This document shows, one piece after another, positions 18,395 to 27,354 of a DNA stretch of 64,000 nt (the first letter of the stretch is position 1; each line of letters begins with the position of its first letter). The translations under genes were made by a program, and so were the position numbers. Source of the stretch: 66-474 sp040255405 (lineage in GTDB: Bacteria > Pseudomonadota > Gammaproteobacteria > Xanthomonadales > Rhodanobacteraceae); assembly GCA_040255405.1 (NCBI GenBank), contig JBDZUX010000012.1, positions 1 through 64,000 of the forward strand. Reading direction: 5' to 3'. The notes below the pieces were generated by a model. The model did not search any database, had not been told where the DNA came from, and saw nothing but the letters and a program-made list of their open reading frames with translations.

Positions 18395-19216
18395 ATGATC
18401 CAAGAAGCCACTCAAGCCGCCGCCGCACCAGTCGGCAACGCCAACGCGCAAGCCCTGCAGCAGGTCGGCGCGAGCCATTTTCTCCACGAAATCCTGACCC
18501 ATCCGCTCGCGCACGCGATCGACTTCCTCGTGCTGATCGTGCTGGTGATCATGTCGGTGTCGTCGTGGTACTACATCGTCGCAATCGCGATCCGCAACGC
18601 GCTGATGCGTTCGCGCATGGACAAGGTCATCCAGAAGTTTTGGGACACCCCGTCCGCACAGGATGCCGTTCGCGTGATGGAAAAGCAGCCGCGCACCGAG
18701 CCGTTTTCCAAGATTGCGCTGGAAGCCGCTTCCGCCGCCGCGCACCACCAGCGCCATGAAGGCAGTCGCATGGTCGAGGCGCTGAACCGTTCCGAGTTCG
18801 TCGATCGTGCATTGCGTCAAGCCGTCGATCGCGAGAGCCGCAACCTCGAAGGCGGTCTCACGCTGCTCGCGACGGTCGGTTCCGCCGCCGTGTTCGTCGG
18901 TCTGCTCGGTACCGTGATGGGCATCTACTACGCGTTGATCAACCTCGGCGCCAGCGGTGAGTCCTCGATCTCCGCGGTGGCGGGTCCGGTCGGCCAGGCG
19001 CTGATCATGACGGCCATTGGTTTGTTCGCGGCCATCCCGGCGGTGATCGCCTACAACGCCTACTCGCGCGCCAACCGCGTGACCATCGCGCACTTCGATG
19101 AATTCGCGCACGACCTGCACGACTTCTTTGCCACCGGTGCACGCATCGAAACCGGCTCCTCGGCCGCCGCCGCACGTTCGGCTGCAGCCGTGCCTCCGCC
19201 GGCGGTGAAGAAGTAA
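18395..19216 (+). CDS. exbB: ExbB proton-channel protein
   Basis: MotA/TolQ/ExbB family inner-membrane protein forming the pentameric proton channel that powers TonB. The 273 residues contain three membrane segments: one at about 45-68, and a pair at about 165-190 and 200-225 with the family signature LLGTVMGIYYALINLG. An AAGGAAGG-like ribosome-binding sequence precedes the start. It lies 84 nt after tonB and 15 nt before the first exbD. Confidence 0.94.
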   Translation: MIQEATQAAAAPVGNANAQALQQVGASHFLHEILTHPLAHAIDFLVLIVLVIMSVSSWYYIVAIAIRNALMRSRMDKVIQKFWDTPSAQDAVRVMEKQPRTEPFSKIALEAASAAAHHQRHEGSRMVEALNRSEFVDRALRQAVDRESRNLEGGLTLLATVGSAAVFVGLLGTVMGIYYALINLGASGESSISAVAGPVGQALIMTAIGLFAAIPAVIAYNAYSRANRVTIAHFDEFAHDLHDFFATGARIETGSSAAAARSAAAVPPPAVKK

Positions 19217-19231
19217 GCGAGGGTTTGCGTC

Positions 19232-19639
19232 ATGGCGATGAGTACCAATAGCACCGGCGGGCCGGTCGCCGAGATCAACATCACGCCGTTGATCGACATC
19301 ATGCTGGTGCTGCTGGTCATCTTCATGATCACCGCGCCGCTGGTGCAGCACAACATCAAGATCGACCTGCCGCAGCCGAATCCCAACGTGAAGCCGCCGG
19401 AGAACCCGCCGACGCCGCACACGTTGTTCATCCAGGCCGACGGTTCGATGACCTGGGACAACCTGCCGATCAGCAACGTCGAACTGCAGGCGCAGCTGGC
19501 CACCGTGGGCGCCAAGACGCTTGATCAGCAACCGCAGGTGCACATCAAGGCGACCGACGACACGCAGTACAACTATCTGGCGGAAGTGATGGCCGAAGCG
19601 CGCCGTTACAACGTGCAGAAGATCGGTTTCGAGAAGTGA
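19232..19639 (+). CDS. exbD1: ExbD proton-channel subunit, copy 1
   Basis: Biopolymer transport protein of 135 residues. A short cytoplasmic N-terminus (PVAEINITPLIDIMLVLLVI) leads into a single membrane helix carrying the conserved protonatable aspartate (D of LIDIMLVLL), followed by a periplasmic domain. It is one of two adjacent, divergent exbD copies, as in Xanthomonas, where the second copy is needed only for some TonB-dependent processes (known for the group, not shown here). Confidence 0.93.
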   Translation: MAMSTNSTGGPVAEINITPLIDIMLVLLVIFMITAPLVQHNIKIDLPQPNPNVKPPENPPTPHTLFIQADGSMTWDNLPISNVELQAQLATVGAKTLDQQPQVHIKATDDTQYNYLAEVMAEARRYNVQKIGFEK

Positions 19640-19651
19640 GGATCTGACGCC

Positions 19652-20092
19652 ATGTCGATGAGCGTTGGCGAAAATTCGGGCAGCGAAATCCCGAAGGCCG
19701 AAATCAACGTGACGCCGTTGGCGGACGTGATGCTGGTGCTGCTGATCATCTTCATGATCACGGCACCCTTGATGTCGCACAAGGTGAAGGTGGAATTGCC
19801 GCGTGCCGATCCCAACACCAAGCCCGCGCCGATCGAGGTGCCGCCGATCGACCTCGCGGTCGAGCCGGACGGTACCGTTTACTGGAACGACAGCCTGATC
19901 AGCGACGCGGTGTTGAGCGCCAAGCTGCGTGCGGCGGCAACCAGCGTGCCGCAGCCGGAGTTGAACATCCGGGCCGACAAGACCACGCCCTATCGCGTGA
20001 TCTGGAAGGTCATGCAGGATGCCAAGGGTGCGGGGATGGTGCACCTTGGCTTCATCACCCAAGGCAAGGCCAGGTCGGGTTCGACACCCTGA
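19652..20092 (+). CDS. exbD2: ExbD proton-channel subunit, copy 2
   Basis: Second ExbD paralogue, 146 residues, starting 12 nt after the first. The helix reads PLADVMLVLLIIFMITAP and keeps the essential aspartate. The periplasmic domain differs clearly from copy 1. It is the last gene of the cluster and is followed within 50 nt by a bidirectional terminator. Confidence 0.93.
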   Translation: MSMSVGENSGSEIPKAEINVTPLADVMLVLLIIFMITAPLMSHKVKVELPRADPNTKPAPIEVPPIDLAVEPDGTVYWNDSLISDAVLSAKLRAAATSVPQPELNIRADKTTPYRVIWKVMQDAKGAGMVHLGFITQGKARSGSTP

Positions 20093-20112
20093 CGAAGGCA
20101 TTCCGGTTTGGC

Positions 20113-20140
20113 AAAAAGCCGCGCTTTGCGCGGCTTTTTT
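20113..20140. terminator. Bidirectional intrinsic terminator between exbD2 and pdxJ
   Basis: Stem GCCGCGC/GCGCGGC with a TTT loop (20118-20134), followed by TTTTTT on the plus strand and by a T run on the minus strand (AAAAA at 20113-20117). It can end both the rightward exb cluster and the leftward pdxJ transcript. Confidence 0.9.
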
Positions 20141-20149
20141 GTGCGTCGG

Positions 20150-20896
20150 TCAAGCGAGGATCGCGAGATAATTTCGGACGGTGCGATCCAGTCCGTCGTA
20201 CAAGGCTTCACTGATCAACGCGTGTCCGATGGACACCTCGGCGAGGTCGGGGATCGCGCGCTTGAAGGCGCCAAGGTTCTTCTGGTCGAGATCGTGGCCG
20301 GCGTTCACGCCGAGTCCGGCATCCAGCGCGCGCTCCGCGGTATGGGCGCAGCGCTGCAGCTCGGCTTCCCAATCGCCGCGTGCGAACGCGTGCGCATAAG
20401 GCCCGGTGTAAAGCTCGATACGGGAAACCCCGAGTGCGCGGGCTTGTTCGAAGCCATCGGTGCCGCCCGCGTCGACAAACAGGGAAACGCGACAGCCAAG
20501 CTGACCGAGTTCCGCGACCAACGGTGCAAGCCTGGGCAGATCCCGCACGAGGTCGAATCCGTGGTCGGACGTGATCTGGCCATCGGCATCCGGCACCAGC
20601 GTCGTCTGCGCGGGTCGGGCGTGCCGCACCAACTCGACAAAGCCGGGATAGCCGGCGCGCGGCGGCGCAAACGGGTTGCCTTCCAGATTCAACTCGACGC
20701 GTCCACGCGCGATCGTTGCGAGCAGTGCGACATCTTCCGCGGTGACATGCCGCCGGTCGGGACGCGGATGAACGGTGATCCCCCCGCAACCTGCCCCGAT
20801 GCACGTTTCCGCCGCTGTCGCGAGGTCCGGCTCGCTGCCACCCCGCGCATTGCGCAGCACGGCGATCTTGTTGAGGTTGACGCTCAGTACGGTCAT
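20150..20896 (-). CDS. pdxJ: Pyridoxine 5'-phosphate synthase
   Basis: Condenses 1-deoxyxylulose 5-phosphate with 3-amino-2-oxopropyl phosphate to make pyridoxine 5'-phosphate. The start at 20896 is supported by GAGGGG seven bases upstream and gives MTVLSVNLNKIAVLRNARGG, the family N-terminus; a longer frame upstream has no support. The 248 residues form a TIM barrel with ITVHPRPDRRHV and VNAGHDLDQKNL. It sits at the end of the conserved tonB-exbBDD-pdxJ block but on the opposite strand. Confidence 0.96.
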   Translation of the reverse strand: MTVLSVNLNKIAVLRNARGGSEPDLATAAETCIGAGCGGITVHPRPDRRHVTAEDVALLATIARGRVELNLEGNPFAPPRAGYPGFVELVRHARPAQTTLVPDADGQITSDHGFDLVRDLPRLAPLVAELGQLGCRVSLFVDAGGTDGFEQARALGVSRIELYTGPYAHAFARGDWEAELQRCAHTAERALDAGLGVNAGHDLDQKNLGAFKRAIPDLAEVSIGHALISEALYDGLDRTVRNYLAILA

Positions 20897-21024
20897 CGAG
20901 AATCCCCTCGGAGTTGCTTCGTGCCAGGTACGAACGGCCATTCTGACGCGTAGCTGCGAGAAATTGAATGCACGCGCCGGCTTTGCCAAGGCGGCGATTA
21001 TGGAAAAATCGCGCGGAGGCCCAT

Positions 21025-21053
21025 AAAAAACGGCGCGGAGGGAACTCCGCGCC
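21025..21053 (-). terminator. Intrinsic terminator downstream of the phosphopantetheinyl transferase gene
   Basis: Stem GGCGCGGAG/CTCCGCGCC with a 4-nt loop (21032-21053) followed by six T on the minus strand (A run 21025-21030). It ends the leftward acs-phosphopantetheinyl transferase transcript before pdxJ. Confidence 0.88.
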
Positions 21054-21161
21054 GGAGAGTGCAATCCACCACGTCGCTTTCGCGGCGGACCTTACGGGGA
21101 GACTTCCCGTACTGAATGAGACCCCCACCTTGCCCCGGAGTTCCGGTCACCCCGGAGCGGT

Positions 21162-21842
21162 TCAGCCAGCGGTCTCGCTGGCTTGGAATGCCTTCACGGC
21201 ACGGGCACGCCCGCGCCACGCCAGGGCGCCGCGATAGCCGGATGCCGCCTCGAAACCGGCGAGCTGCCAGTCCGGGGTCTCGCCCAGCTCGGGGTCAAGC
21301 CGCTTCAACTGCCAGTCCGCGTTTGGATGTTGCGCGAAGGCCAGGCGCGCGAGGCCGAACGACAACCCTTCCCCCACGGCCTTCAGCACCGCTTCCTTCG
21401 CGCACCAGAGCTTGATGAAGGCGCGGTCGCGCGCGATCGGATCGAGTCGCGCGAGCGCATCGGCCTCGCCGGGATCGAAAAATCGCCGGGCGATTTCCAG
21501 CGAACGTTGGCTCTTGCCGAAACGTTCGATGTCCACCCCAAGTTCGCACCCCAGCGAGAGCCCCACCAGCGCAAAGTCGCCACTGTGCGACCAGTTGAAT
21601 TCGAGCCGATCCGCGGCCCCGGATGCCGCGACGTCCGGCGCGAGTCGCGGCTTGCCCCGCGGGTCCTGATCCAGGCGCACGGCCGATGCGGGCATGTCGA
21701 GATAGGCCGCCAGCAAGGCCCGCAGTGGCGCGCGCCCCTGCGATGTCGCGTAGGGAAGGCGCCATATGTGGATCACATGGCCGTCCAACCCTCGGGCGAC
21801 GTTCCGGGGAATCGCCTCCGCGAACTCCAGAGCGGTGAACAT
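21162..21842 (-). CDS. 4'-phosphopantetheinyl transferase (Sfp/AcpT type)
   Basis: Transfers the phosphopantetheine arm of CoA to a carrier-protein serine. The 226-residue reading from ATG 21842 has the two signature motifs, GVDIERF at about 110 and WCAKEAVLKAVGEGL at about 146, that bind magnesium and CoA. An alternative TTG start at 21863 would overlap the acs stop; neither has a clear ribosome-binding site. The larger Sfp-like size suggests a role with polyketide, nonribosomal peptide or special fatty-acid carriers, none of which are in this window. Confidence 0.88.
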   Translation of the reverse strand: MFTALEFAEAIPRNVARGLDGHVIHIWRLPYATSQGRAPLRALLAAYLDMPASAVRLDQDPRGKPRLAPDVAASGAADRLEFNWSHSGDFALVGLSLGCELGVDIERFGKSQRSLEIARRFFDPGEADALARLDPIARDRAFIKLWCAKEAVLKAVGEGLSFGLARLAFAQHPNADWQLKRLDPELGETPDWQLAGFEAASGYRGALAWRGRARAVKAFQASETAG

Positions 21843-21859
21843 CGAAGTGCCGCGGGCGG

Positions 21860-23815
21860 TCAATGCCGCACGCGGCTTTCGTACAAGCGCTTCACCACCG
21901 AAGGATCGGCGAGCGTCGAGGTATCGCCCAGCGTGGCGAGGTCGACTTCACTGTTGCCCGCTTCCGCGATCTTGCGCAGGATTCGGCGCATCGTCTTGGC
22001 CGAACGTGTCTTGGGCAGCGCTGCGGCCCACTGCAGGTATTCGGGCGCGGCAAATGCACCAATCCGCTCCCGGATGCCGGCGACCAGTTCCTTCATCAAC
22101 GCGTCGCCCGGTTCGACACCCTCCTTGGGGGTCACGAATGCATAGATGGTCGTGCCCTTGACGTCGTGTGGACAGCCGACGACTGCGGCTTCGGCGACGC
22201 GTTCGTCCGCCATCATCGCGCTCTCGATCTCGGCGGTACCGATGCGGTGGCCGGACACGTTGATGACATCGTCCACGCGCCCGGTGATCTTCCAATCGCC
22301 ATCCGCGTCACGCTCGGCTCCGTCCCCGGTGGTGTATACGCCCGGATACATCTTGAAATAGGTGTCGATGAAGCGCTGGTGGTCGCCGTACACGGTGCGC
22401 ATCTGTCCGGGCCAGGAGTCGGTGATCACGAGATTGCCGGAGCCCTCGCCCTCGATGACCTTGCCGTCGGCGTCGAAGATCGCCGGTTGGATGCCGAAAA
22501 AGGGCTTCATGGCGGCACCGGGCTTCAACACGGCGGAACCCGGCAGCGGGCAGATCAGGATGCCGCCGGTCTCGGTTTGCCACCACGTATCGACAATGGG
22601 TGAGCGGCCCTCGCCGACCACGCCGAAATACCACTCCCACGCCTCCGGATTGATGGGCTCACCGACCGAGCCCAGGAGGCGCAGCGATGCGCGCGAAGTC
22701 TTCTTCACCGGCTCGTCGCCTTCGCGCATCAGTGCCCGGATCGCCGTCGGGGCGGTGTACAGGACCGTCACCTTGTGCTTGTCGCAGACCTGCCAGATGC
22801 GCGATGCATCCGGCCAGTTCGGCACCCCTCCGAACATCAGCGAGGTCGCCCCGTTCGCAAGCGGGCCGTACACGATGTAGCTGTGGCCCGTGACCCAGCC
22901 GACGTCCGCGGTGCACCAGTAGATGTCGTCTTCGCGCAGGTCGAAAATCGCTTCGTGCGTATAGGAAACCCACACCATGTAGCCACCGATGGTGTGCAGC
23001 ACGCCCTTGGGCTTGCCGGTGCTGCCCGAGGTGTACAGGATGAACAGCGGGTCTTCCGCGTTCATCGGTTCCGGCTCGCAGTCCGGGGATTGCCCTTCCA
23101 GCAGCGTCTCCCACCAGCGGTCCCGCGGCGACTGCATGTTCACCGCGCCGCCGGAGTGGCGCACCACCACCACGGTCTCGACGCTGGTCGTGCCGGGGCG
23201 GGTCAGCGCCTCGTCCACGTTCCGCTTCAGCGGTACCTTCTTGCTGGCGCGCAAACCTTCATCGGCGGTGATGACCAGCTTGCACTGCGAATCGGCGATG
23301 CGCCCGGCCAGCGCGTCGGGCGAAAAACCACCGAACACCACCGAATGGATTGCGCCAACCCGCGCACAGGCCAGCATGGCGATCGCGGCTTCCGGGATCA
23401 TGGGCATGTAGATCGCGATGCGATCGCCCTTCTTCACGCCCAGGTGTTTCAGCGCATTGGCGAATTTGCAGACCTCGGCGTGCAACTCGCGATAACTGAT
23501 CGCGCGCGACACGCCGGGATCGTCGCCCTCGAACAGGATCGCGGTTTTGTCGCCGCGCTTTGCGAGTTGCCGATCGAGGCAACTGACGGTCGGATTCAAA
23601 ACGCCGTCGGCATACCAGCGGATATGCAGATCGTCCGCATCGAACGAGACGTCCTTGATTCGCGTCGGCGGCTTCATCCAATCCAGCCGTTTGGCCGCTT
23701 TCGCCCAGAACGCCTCGGGGTCGCGCAACGACTCGGCGTAAAGGCGCTGGTAATCGTCGGGCTTGATCTGCTCGGCGGCCGCAAACGTCGGCGGAACGGC
23801 ATGCACTTTGCTCAT
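21860..23815 (-). CDS. acs: Acetyl-CoA synthetase
   Basis: Activates acetate to acetyl-CoA through acetyl-AMP. The 651 residues are the usual length. The P-loop-like motif YTSGSTGKPKG is at about 261-271 and the tryptophan region WWQTETGG follows. The catalytic lysine, target of reversible acetylation, is K607 in the C-terminal motif PKTRSAKTMRR. Most homologues have glycine before this lysine (RSGK); here it is alanine. A GAGGAG ribosome-binding site precedes the ATG. Confidence 0.97.
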   Translation of the reverse strand: MSKVHAVPPTFAAAEQIKPDDYQRLYAESLRDPEAFWAKAAKRLDWMKPPTRIKDVSFDADDLHIRWYADGVLNPTVSCLDRQLAKRGDKTAILFEGDDPGVSRAISYRELHAEVCKFANALKHLGVKKGDRIAIYMPMIPEAAIAMLACARVGAIHSVVFGGFSPDALAGRIADSQCKLVITADEGLRASKKVPLKRNVDEALTRPGTTSVETVVVVRHSGGAVNMQSPRDRWWETLLEGQSPDCEPEPMNAEDPLFILYTSGSTGKPKGVLHTIGGYMVWVSYTHEAIFDLREDDIYWCTADVGWVTGHSYIVYGPLANGATSLMFGGVPNWPDASRIWQVCDKHKVTVLYTAPTAIRALMREGDEPVKKTSRASLRLLGSVGEPINPEAWEWYFGVVGEGRSPIVDTWWQTETGGILICPLPGSAVLKPGAAMKPFFGIQPAIFDADGKVIEGEGSGNLVITDSWPGQMRTVYGDHQRFIDTYFKMYPGVYTTGDGAERDADGDWKITGRVDDVINVSGHRIGTAEIESAMMADERVAEAAVVGCPHDVKGTTIYAFVTPKEGVEPGDALMKELVAGIRERIGAFAAPEYLQWAAALPKTRSAKTMRRILRKIAEAGNSEVDLATLGDTSTLADPSVVKRLYESRVRH

Positions 23816-23884
23816 CGCGAGCTCCTCGAGAACAGGCAGGGGACCAAGCGTAGCATTTTGGCGTGGCCCCGGGACGACGCGGAG

Positions 23885-24145
23885 TCAGTGCGGCGGCGCC
23901 GGCGGCAGCTTGCGTGTCGCGTCGTCGCCCTTCTTGTCGATGGTGCCACGCAGCGCCTGGATCTCGCGGTCGGTCATGTGTTCCGGACGGGAGCTCGCAC
24001 GGACATGCCGTTCGATGAAGAGCAGCGCCGCGGCGATGCCGCTGACGAAGCCGATGAAAATGCCGAGTCCCATCCAGCCCGGCGAATGGCTCGCGAACGC
24101 CAGGAGAAAAGCCACCAGTGAAACGAGCGCCAATCCCCAGATCAT
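23885..24145 (-). CDS. Small two-helix membrane protein, unknown function
   Basis: An 86-residue protein starting MIWGLALVSLVAFLLAF, with GGAG seven bases before the ATG. Two hydrophobic segments (about 2-19 and 24-42) are followed by a charged cytoplasmic tail rich in Arg, Asp and Glu. It lies between acs (about 70 nt upstream of the acs start) and the M16 peptidase on the same strand. No family was recognised. Two earlier in-frame starts exist (24196 and 24178) but lack ribosome-binding sequences. Confidence 0.6.
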   Translation of the reverse strand: MIWGLALVSLVAFLLAFASHSPGWMGLGIFIGFVSGIAAALLFIERHVRASSRPEHMTDREIQALRGTIDKKGDDATRKLPPAPPH

Positions 24146-24233
24146 GCTGCCGCTCCGGACCAAACCTGGGCCGATCATAGTGCAGCCGTTCGACATTGCC
24201 GCGCCCGGAAGGCGTGAGATGCGTCACGCGACG

Positions 24234-24259
24234 AAAAAAGGGGCCGCTTGCGCGGCCCC
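24234..24259 (-). terminator. Intrinsic terminator of the M16 peptidase gene
   Basis: Stem GGGGCCGC/GCGGCCCC with a TTGC loop (24240-24259), followed by six T on the minus strand (A run 24234-24239). It lies 20 nt downstream of the M16 stop codon. Confidence 0.9.
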
Positions 24260-24280
24260 ACTTCCCCCAATTGCAACCCG

Positions 24281-26944
24281 TCATTTCGGCGCCGGGCCTT
24301 TCACCGCCGTCACCAGACCGTCCGGGCGCACGAACTTCGCGAATACCTGTTGCACCTCGCCCGCGGTCAACGCGAGGTAATGCTGCGCGGCGATGCTGGA
24401 TTCATCGAGCGGCTTGCCTTCCATCGAATAGGTCAGCAGGTTGCCGGCGATTGCTCCGAAACTGGATTCGCCAAGTGGAATCTGGCGCAACAGGATGCCC
24501 TTGGCCTGCTGCAACTCGGTCGCGCTGATCGGGGCGTCCTGCATCTGCTTGAGATCCCGCACCACCAGCCTGCCGGCTTCGGTCACCTTGTCCGGGTCAC
24601 ACCCGAAGTTCACGGCATACGTGCCGCGCTGCTTGTCCAGCGAGCTGCCGACGCCGACGGTGTACACGAGTCCTCGTTTCTCGCGCAGGTCACGCACCAG
24701 CCGAGACGCGTAGAAGCCGCCGCCCAGCACCTGATTGCCCAGTGCCAGCGCGAACCGTTGCGGCGAGTCGTAATTGAGCGCGATGGTCTGGGCCATCGTC
24801 ACCTCATCTTGGACCGCGCTCTTGTCGGGTGTCTGCACGTGGCCGGGCCGGTTCGGCGGCACGTGGCCGTAATCGGTGGCGGGTTGTTTGGCACCTTGCG
24901 CCGTCCAGCTTCCGAACGTCTTCTCGACCACTGTCTTGGCCTCTGCCGGATCGATCTTGCCGACCACCACGATGGTGGTCATGTCGGGCCGGAACGTCTG
25001 GGTGTAGTACTGCTTCACCTTGTCGAGCGTCAGGCCGCCGACGTCCTGCGGCGTGGCGTGGCGCAGCGCGGGATCGTCCGCCGGCAGCAGCGCTTCGTTC
25101 AGGGCAAGTTCGGACAGGAAGGCAGGCGATTGCAGTTCTCCCGCAACCTGGCCGGCGGTCTGGCGCTGCACGATTGCGAACGCCCGGGCCGGCAGCGCCG
25201 GGCGCAGTTCATTGTCCGCCAGAAGTGCCATGCCTTTGGCGAAGTTGGCCGACGGAACCGCCAGCGAAAAATCGGTGCCGGTCCCCTCGTGGGCACTGAT
25301 CGCATCCAGCGCTGCCTGGAACTGCAGGCGATTCATGCTGGTGGTGCCGAACGGCAACAATCCGTCCAGCACCTGCGCCACGCCTTCTTCGCCCTTGGGT
25401 GCCTGCAGGTCCTCGTTGGTCTTGATGCGGCCGTACACCTCGACGGTGTCGCTGATCGATTCCGGCTGCACGATCAGCTTCAGGCCGTTCGACAACGTAT
25501 ATGCAGTCGGATGCAGCGCCGACTTCGGCAATTCCAGCTTGGCGAAGGCGGCCTTCGCCCAATCCGGCAATTCGACCGCGTGGTCGGGGCTGGACGCGAA
25601 ACTTTCGGCGCCGCCGAAGCCCTTGCTCGCTATCGACTTGCCGGAACTTTCGGGCGTCAACACCGCGGTGATCGCGTGCGCCGGGTCGAACAGCTTCTTC
25701 GCCAGTGCATTCACGTCGGCGGCTGTCACCGCTTCGATCGCGGCCTTGATCGCGTCGGGCGATTCGGCGCCCTCGAAGGCAAGTGCGCGCGACCACGCAC
25801 TGGCGAGGCCATCCACCGAATTCTTCTTGTACTCGAGATCGGCAATGGCCTTCTGCTTGGCGGCTTCGACAAGCGCCGGGTCAACGCCTTTCGCGGCGGC
25901 ATCGGCCAGGATCGCCTGCATGCGCCTCAGGACCGGCGCGGGATCGCCGCCCTTGGGGAACGCGCCCATCGCGTAATCGATGCCGGCGTGTTCCAGCGGT
26001 GAACCGAAATAGCCGCCGAACAGCGCGCTGCCGTCATAACGCATCCCGGCCAGCGCTGCGCGCTGCGAGCCCATCGCGCCGCTCAACACCAGCGCCGTCG
26101 CGTACCCGTCCGCGCGCAGACCGGGTGAACGAAACGCGATCAGCGCGATGCCGAACGGGTAATCGCTCGGCAACTTGATGTTCCGGGCCTTCACGGGCTG
26201 GAAATCGAACGTCGGGCGTGCCGGCAGCGTCTTGCGCGGAATGTCGCCGAAATCGGCTTTCACCTTCGCGAGCGTCGTCGCGGGGTCGACATCGCCGGCG
26301 ATCACGAGAATCGCGTCGTTCGGCGCGTACCATGCGTCGTGAAACTGTTTCAACATCGCCGCGCTGGTCTTGTCGAACGAGGGCCGCGTGCCGAGCGGGG
26401 TTTCCGCGTACGGCGTGCCCGCGAACATCTGCGCGAACAACTGCTCGCTCATCTTGAAGCCCGGGTTGGAATTGTCGCGTGCGACTTCCTGCTCGATCGC
26501 GCCGCGTTCCTTGTCCCATTCCTTCTGGCTCATGTCGGCGCCGCGCATGCGCAACGCGGCGACGCGCAACGCGACACCCACGTTCTGCGAAGGCGTCATG
26601 AAGTAGTACTGGGTGACGCCCCAGGTCGTGTCGGCGTTGAACGCGCCACCCATGTTGGCCGCGATCGCGGCAAGCTGGTCCTTGCTCAATCCCGGCGCAC
26701 CGCGGAACATCATGTGCTCCACCGCGTGCGCGGTGCCCGGAAAGCCCTTGGGCGCCTCGCTCTTGCCGACCAGATAATTCATCTCGGTCGTCACCACCGG
26801 CGCCAGCGTGTCGCGCACGATCACCACGCGCAGCCCGTTGTCCAGCGTTGCGCGCGTGACGTTCGCGTTCGTCGAGGCGCAAGCGCCCGCGGCCATCAGC
26901 GCCAGTGAAATCGAACCTGCCAACCCCGCCAATTGTTTCTTCAT
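24281..26944 (-). CDS. Two-domain M16 (pitrilysin-type) zinc peptidase, periplasmic
   Basis: Metallopeptidase of 887 residues with a signal peptide (KKQLAGLAGSISLALMAAG, cleaved near CAS). The N-terminal half carries the inverted zinc motif HAVEH at about 71-75, with a downstream glutamate region typical of M16 (RGAIEQEVARD near 147-157). The C-terminal half is the inactive partner domain with PDMTTIVVVGKID-like strands. Both halves being present makes it a closed-chamber peptidase for short peptides. An AGGAGA site lies nine bases before the ATG. It is monocistronic, with its own terminator, and adjoins the microcin locus. Confidence 0.93.
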   Translation of the reverse strand: MKKQLAGLAGSISLALMAAGACASTNANVTRATLDNGLRVVIVRDTLAPVVTTEMNYLVGKSEAPKGFPGTAHAVEHMMFRGAPGLSKDQLAAIAANMGGAFNADTTWGVTQYYFMTPSQNVGVALRVAALRMRGADMSQKEWDKERGAIEQEVARDNSNPGFKMSEQLFAQMFAGTPYAETPLGTRPSFDKTSAAMLKQFHDAWYAPNDAILVIAGDVDPATTLAKVKADFGDIPRKTLPARPTFDFQPVKARNIKLPSDYPFGIALIAFRSPGLRADGYATALVLSGAMGSQRAALAGMRYDGSALFGGYFGSPLEHAGIDYAMGAFPKGGDPAPVLRRMQAILADAAAKGVDPALVEAAKQKAIADLEYKKNSVDGLASAWSRALAFEGAESPDAIKAAIEAVTAADVNALAKKLFDPAHAITAVLTPESSGKSIASKGFGGAESFASSPDHAVELPDWAKAAFAKLELPKSALHPTAYTLSNGLKLIVQPESISDTVEVYGRIKTNEDLQAPKGEEGVAQVLDGLLPFGTTSMNRLQFQAALDAISAHEGTGTDFSLAVPSANFAKGMALLADNELRPALPARAFAIVQRQTAGQVAGELQSPAFLSELALNEALLPADDPALRHATPQDVGGLTLDKVKQYYTQTFRPDMTTIVVVGKIDPAEAKTVVEKTFGSWTAQGAKQPATDYGHVPPNRPGHVQTPDKSAVQDEVTMAQTIALNYDSPQRFALALGNQVLGGGFYASRLVRDLREKRGLVYTVGVGSSLDKQRGTYAVNFGCDPDKVTEAGRLVVRDLKQMQDAPISATELQQAKGILLRQIPLGESSFGAIAGNLLTYSMEGKPLDESSIAAQHYLALTAGEVQQVFAKFVRPDGLVTAVKGPAPK

Positions 26945-27279
26945 TGCTGTTCTCCTGCATTACTTAAGGAAATGGGTAAAGCCTTCTGCAAAGGTCGGAG
27001 ACACGTGGTCCTTGATGGATCCCGCCGAAAACATAATCCGACGCTAAAATCAGAGTCGGACACCATTTTTCATACTATTCTCATGTTCCAGTACAACTAC
27101 GGCCCTGCAATCTGGTTGGGCTGCGCATCGAACCGTTCGCCCCGCCGAGCATCCTCGGTCTGCGCCATGAAGGCCTCGAAGACCTAGCAATGGTTGCGTC
27201 GGACCCGCAAGTACTGGTTGTCACTCGATGGAAAGCATCATCTCCATTGAAGGAAAGCAAGTTCAAAAATATGATCCTT
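26945..27279. other. Gene-poor, AT-rich spacer between the M16 gene and the microcin locus
   Basis: Contains the ribosome-binding site of the M16 gene and, at 27037-27060, a dyad TCCGAC-N12-GTCGGA that could be an operator or a relic. A plus-strand frame without a usable start codon is open from 27037 to 27354 (see separate entry). Base composition is visibly AT-richer than in the flanking housekeeping genes. No tRNA or integrase was seen. Confidence 0.45.
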
Positions 27280-27354
27280 TTATATTTTCGAGATGATTCC
27301 ATTGTGCACCGTCTCCTCCCGCTTCGGGTTTGCCACCGGCATATCATCAACTAG
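27037..27354 (+). pseudogene. Possible gene remnant, unrecognised
   Basis: An open frame of about 105 codons with no ATG until late and a TAG stop at 27352. Between about 27118 and 27230 the third codon positions are mostly G or C, as in real genes of this genome, and the reading looks protein-like (IEPFAPPSILGLRHEGLEDL, then MVASDPQVLVVTRW). It then runs into AT-rich sequence and overlaps the 3' end of the candidate immunity gene on the other strand. It may be the tail of a gene cut when the microcin cassette was inserted; no family was recognised. Confidence 0.25.
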
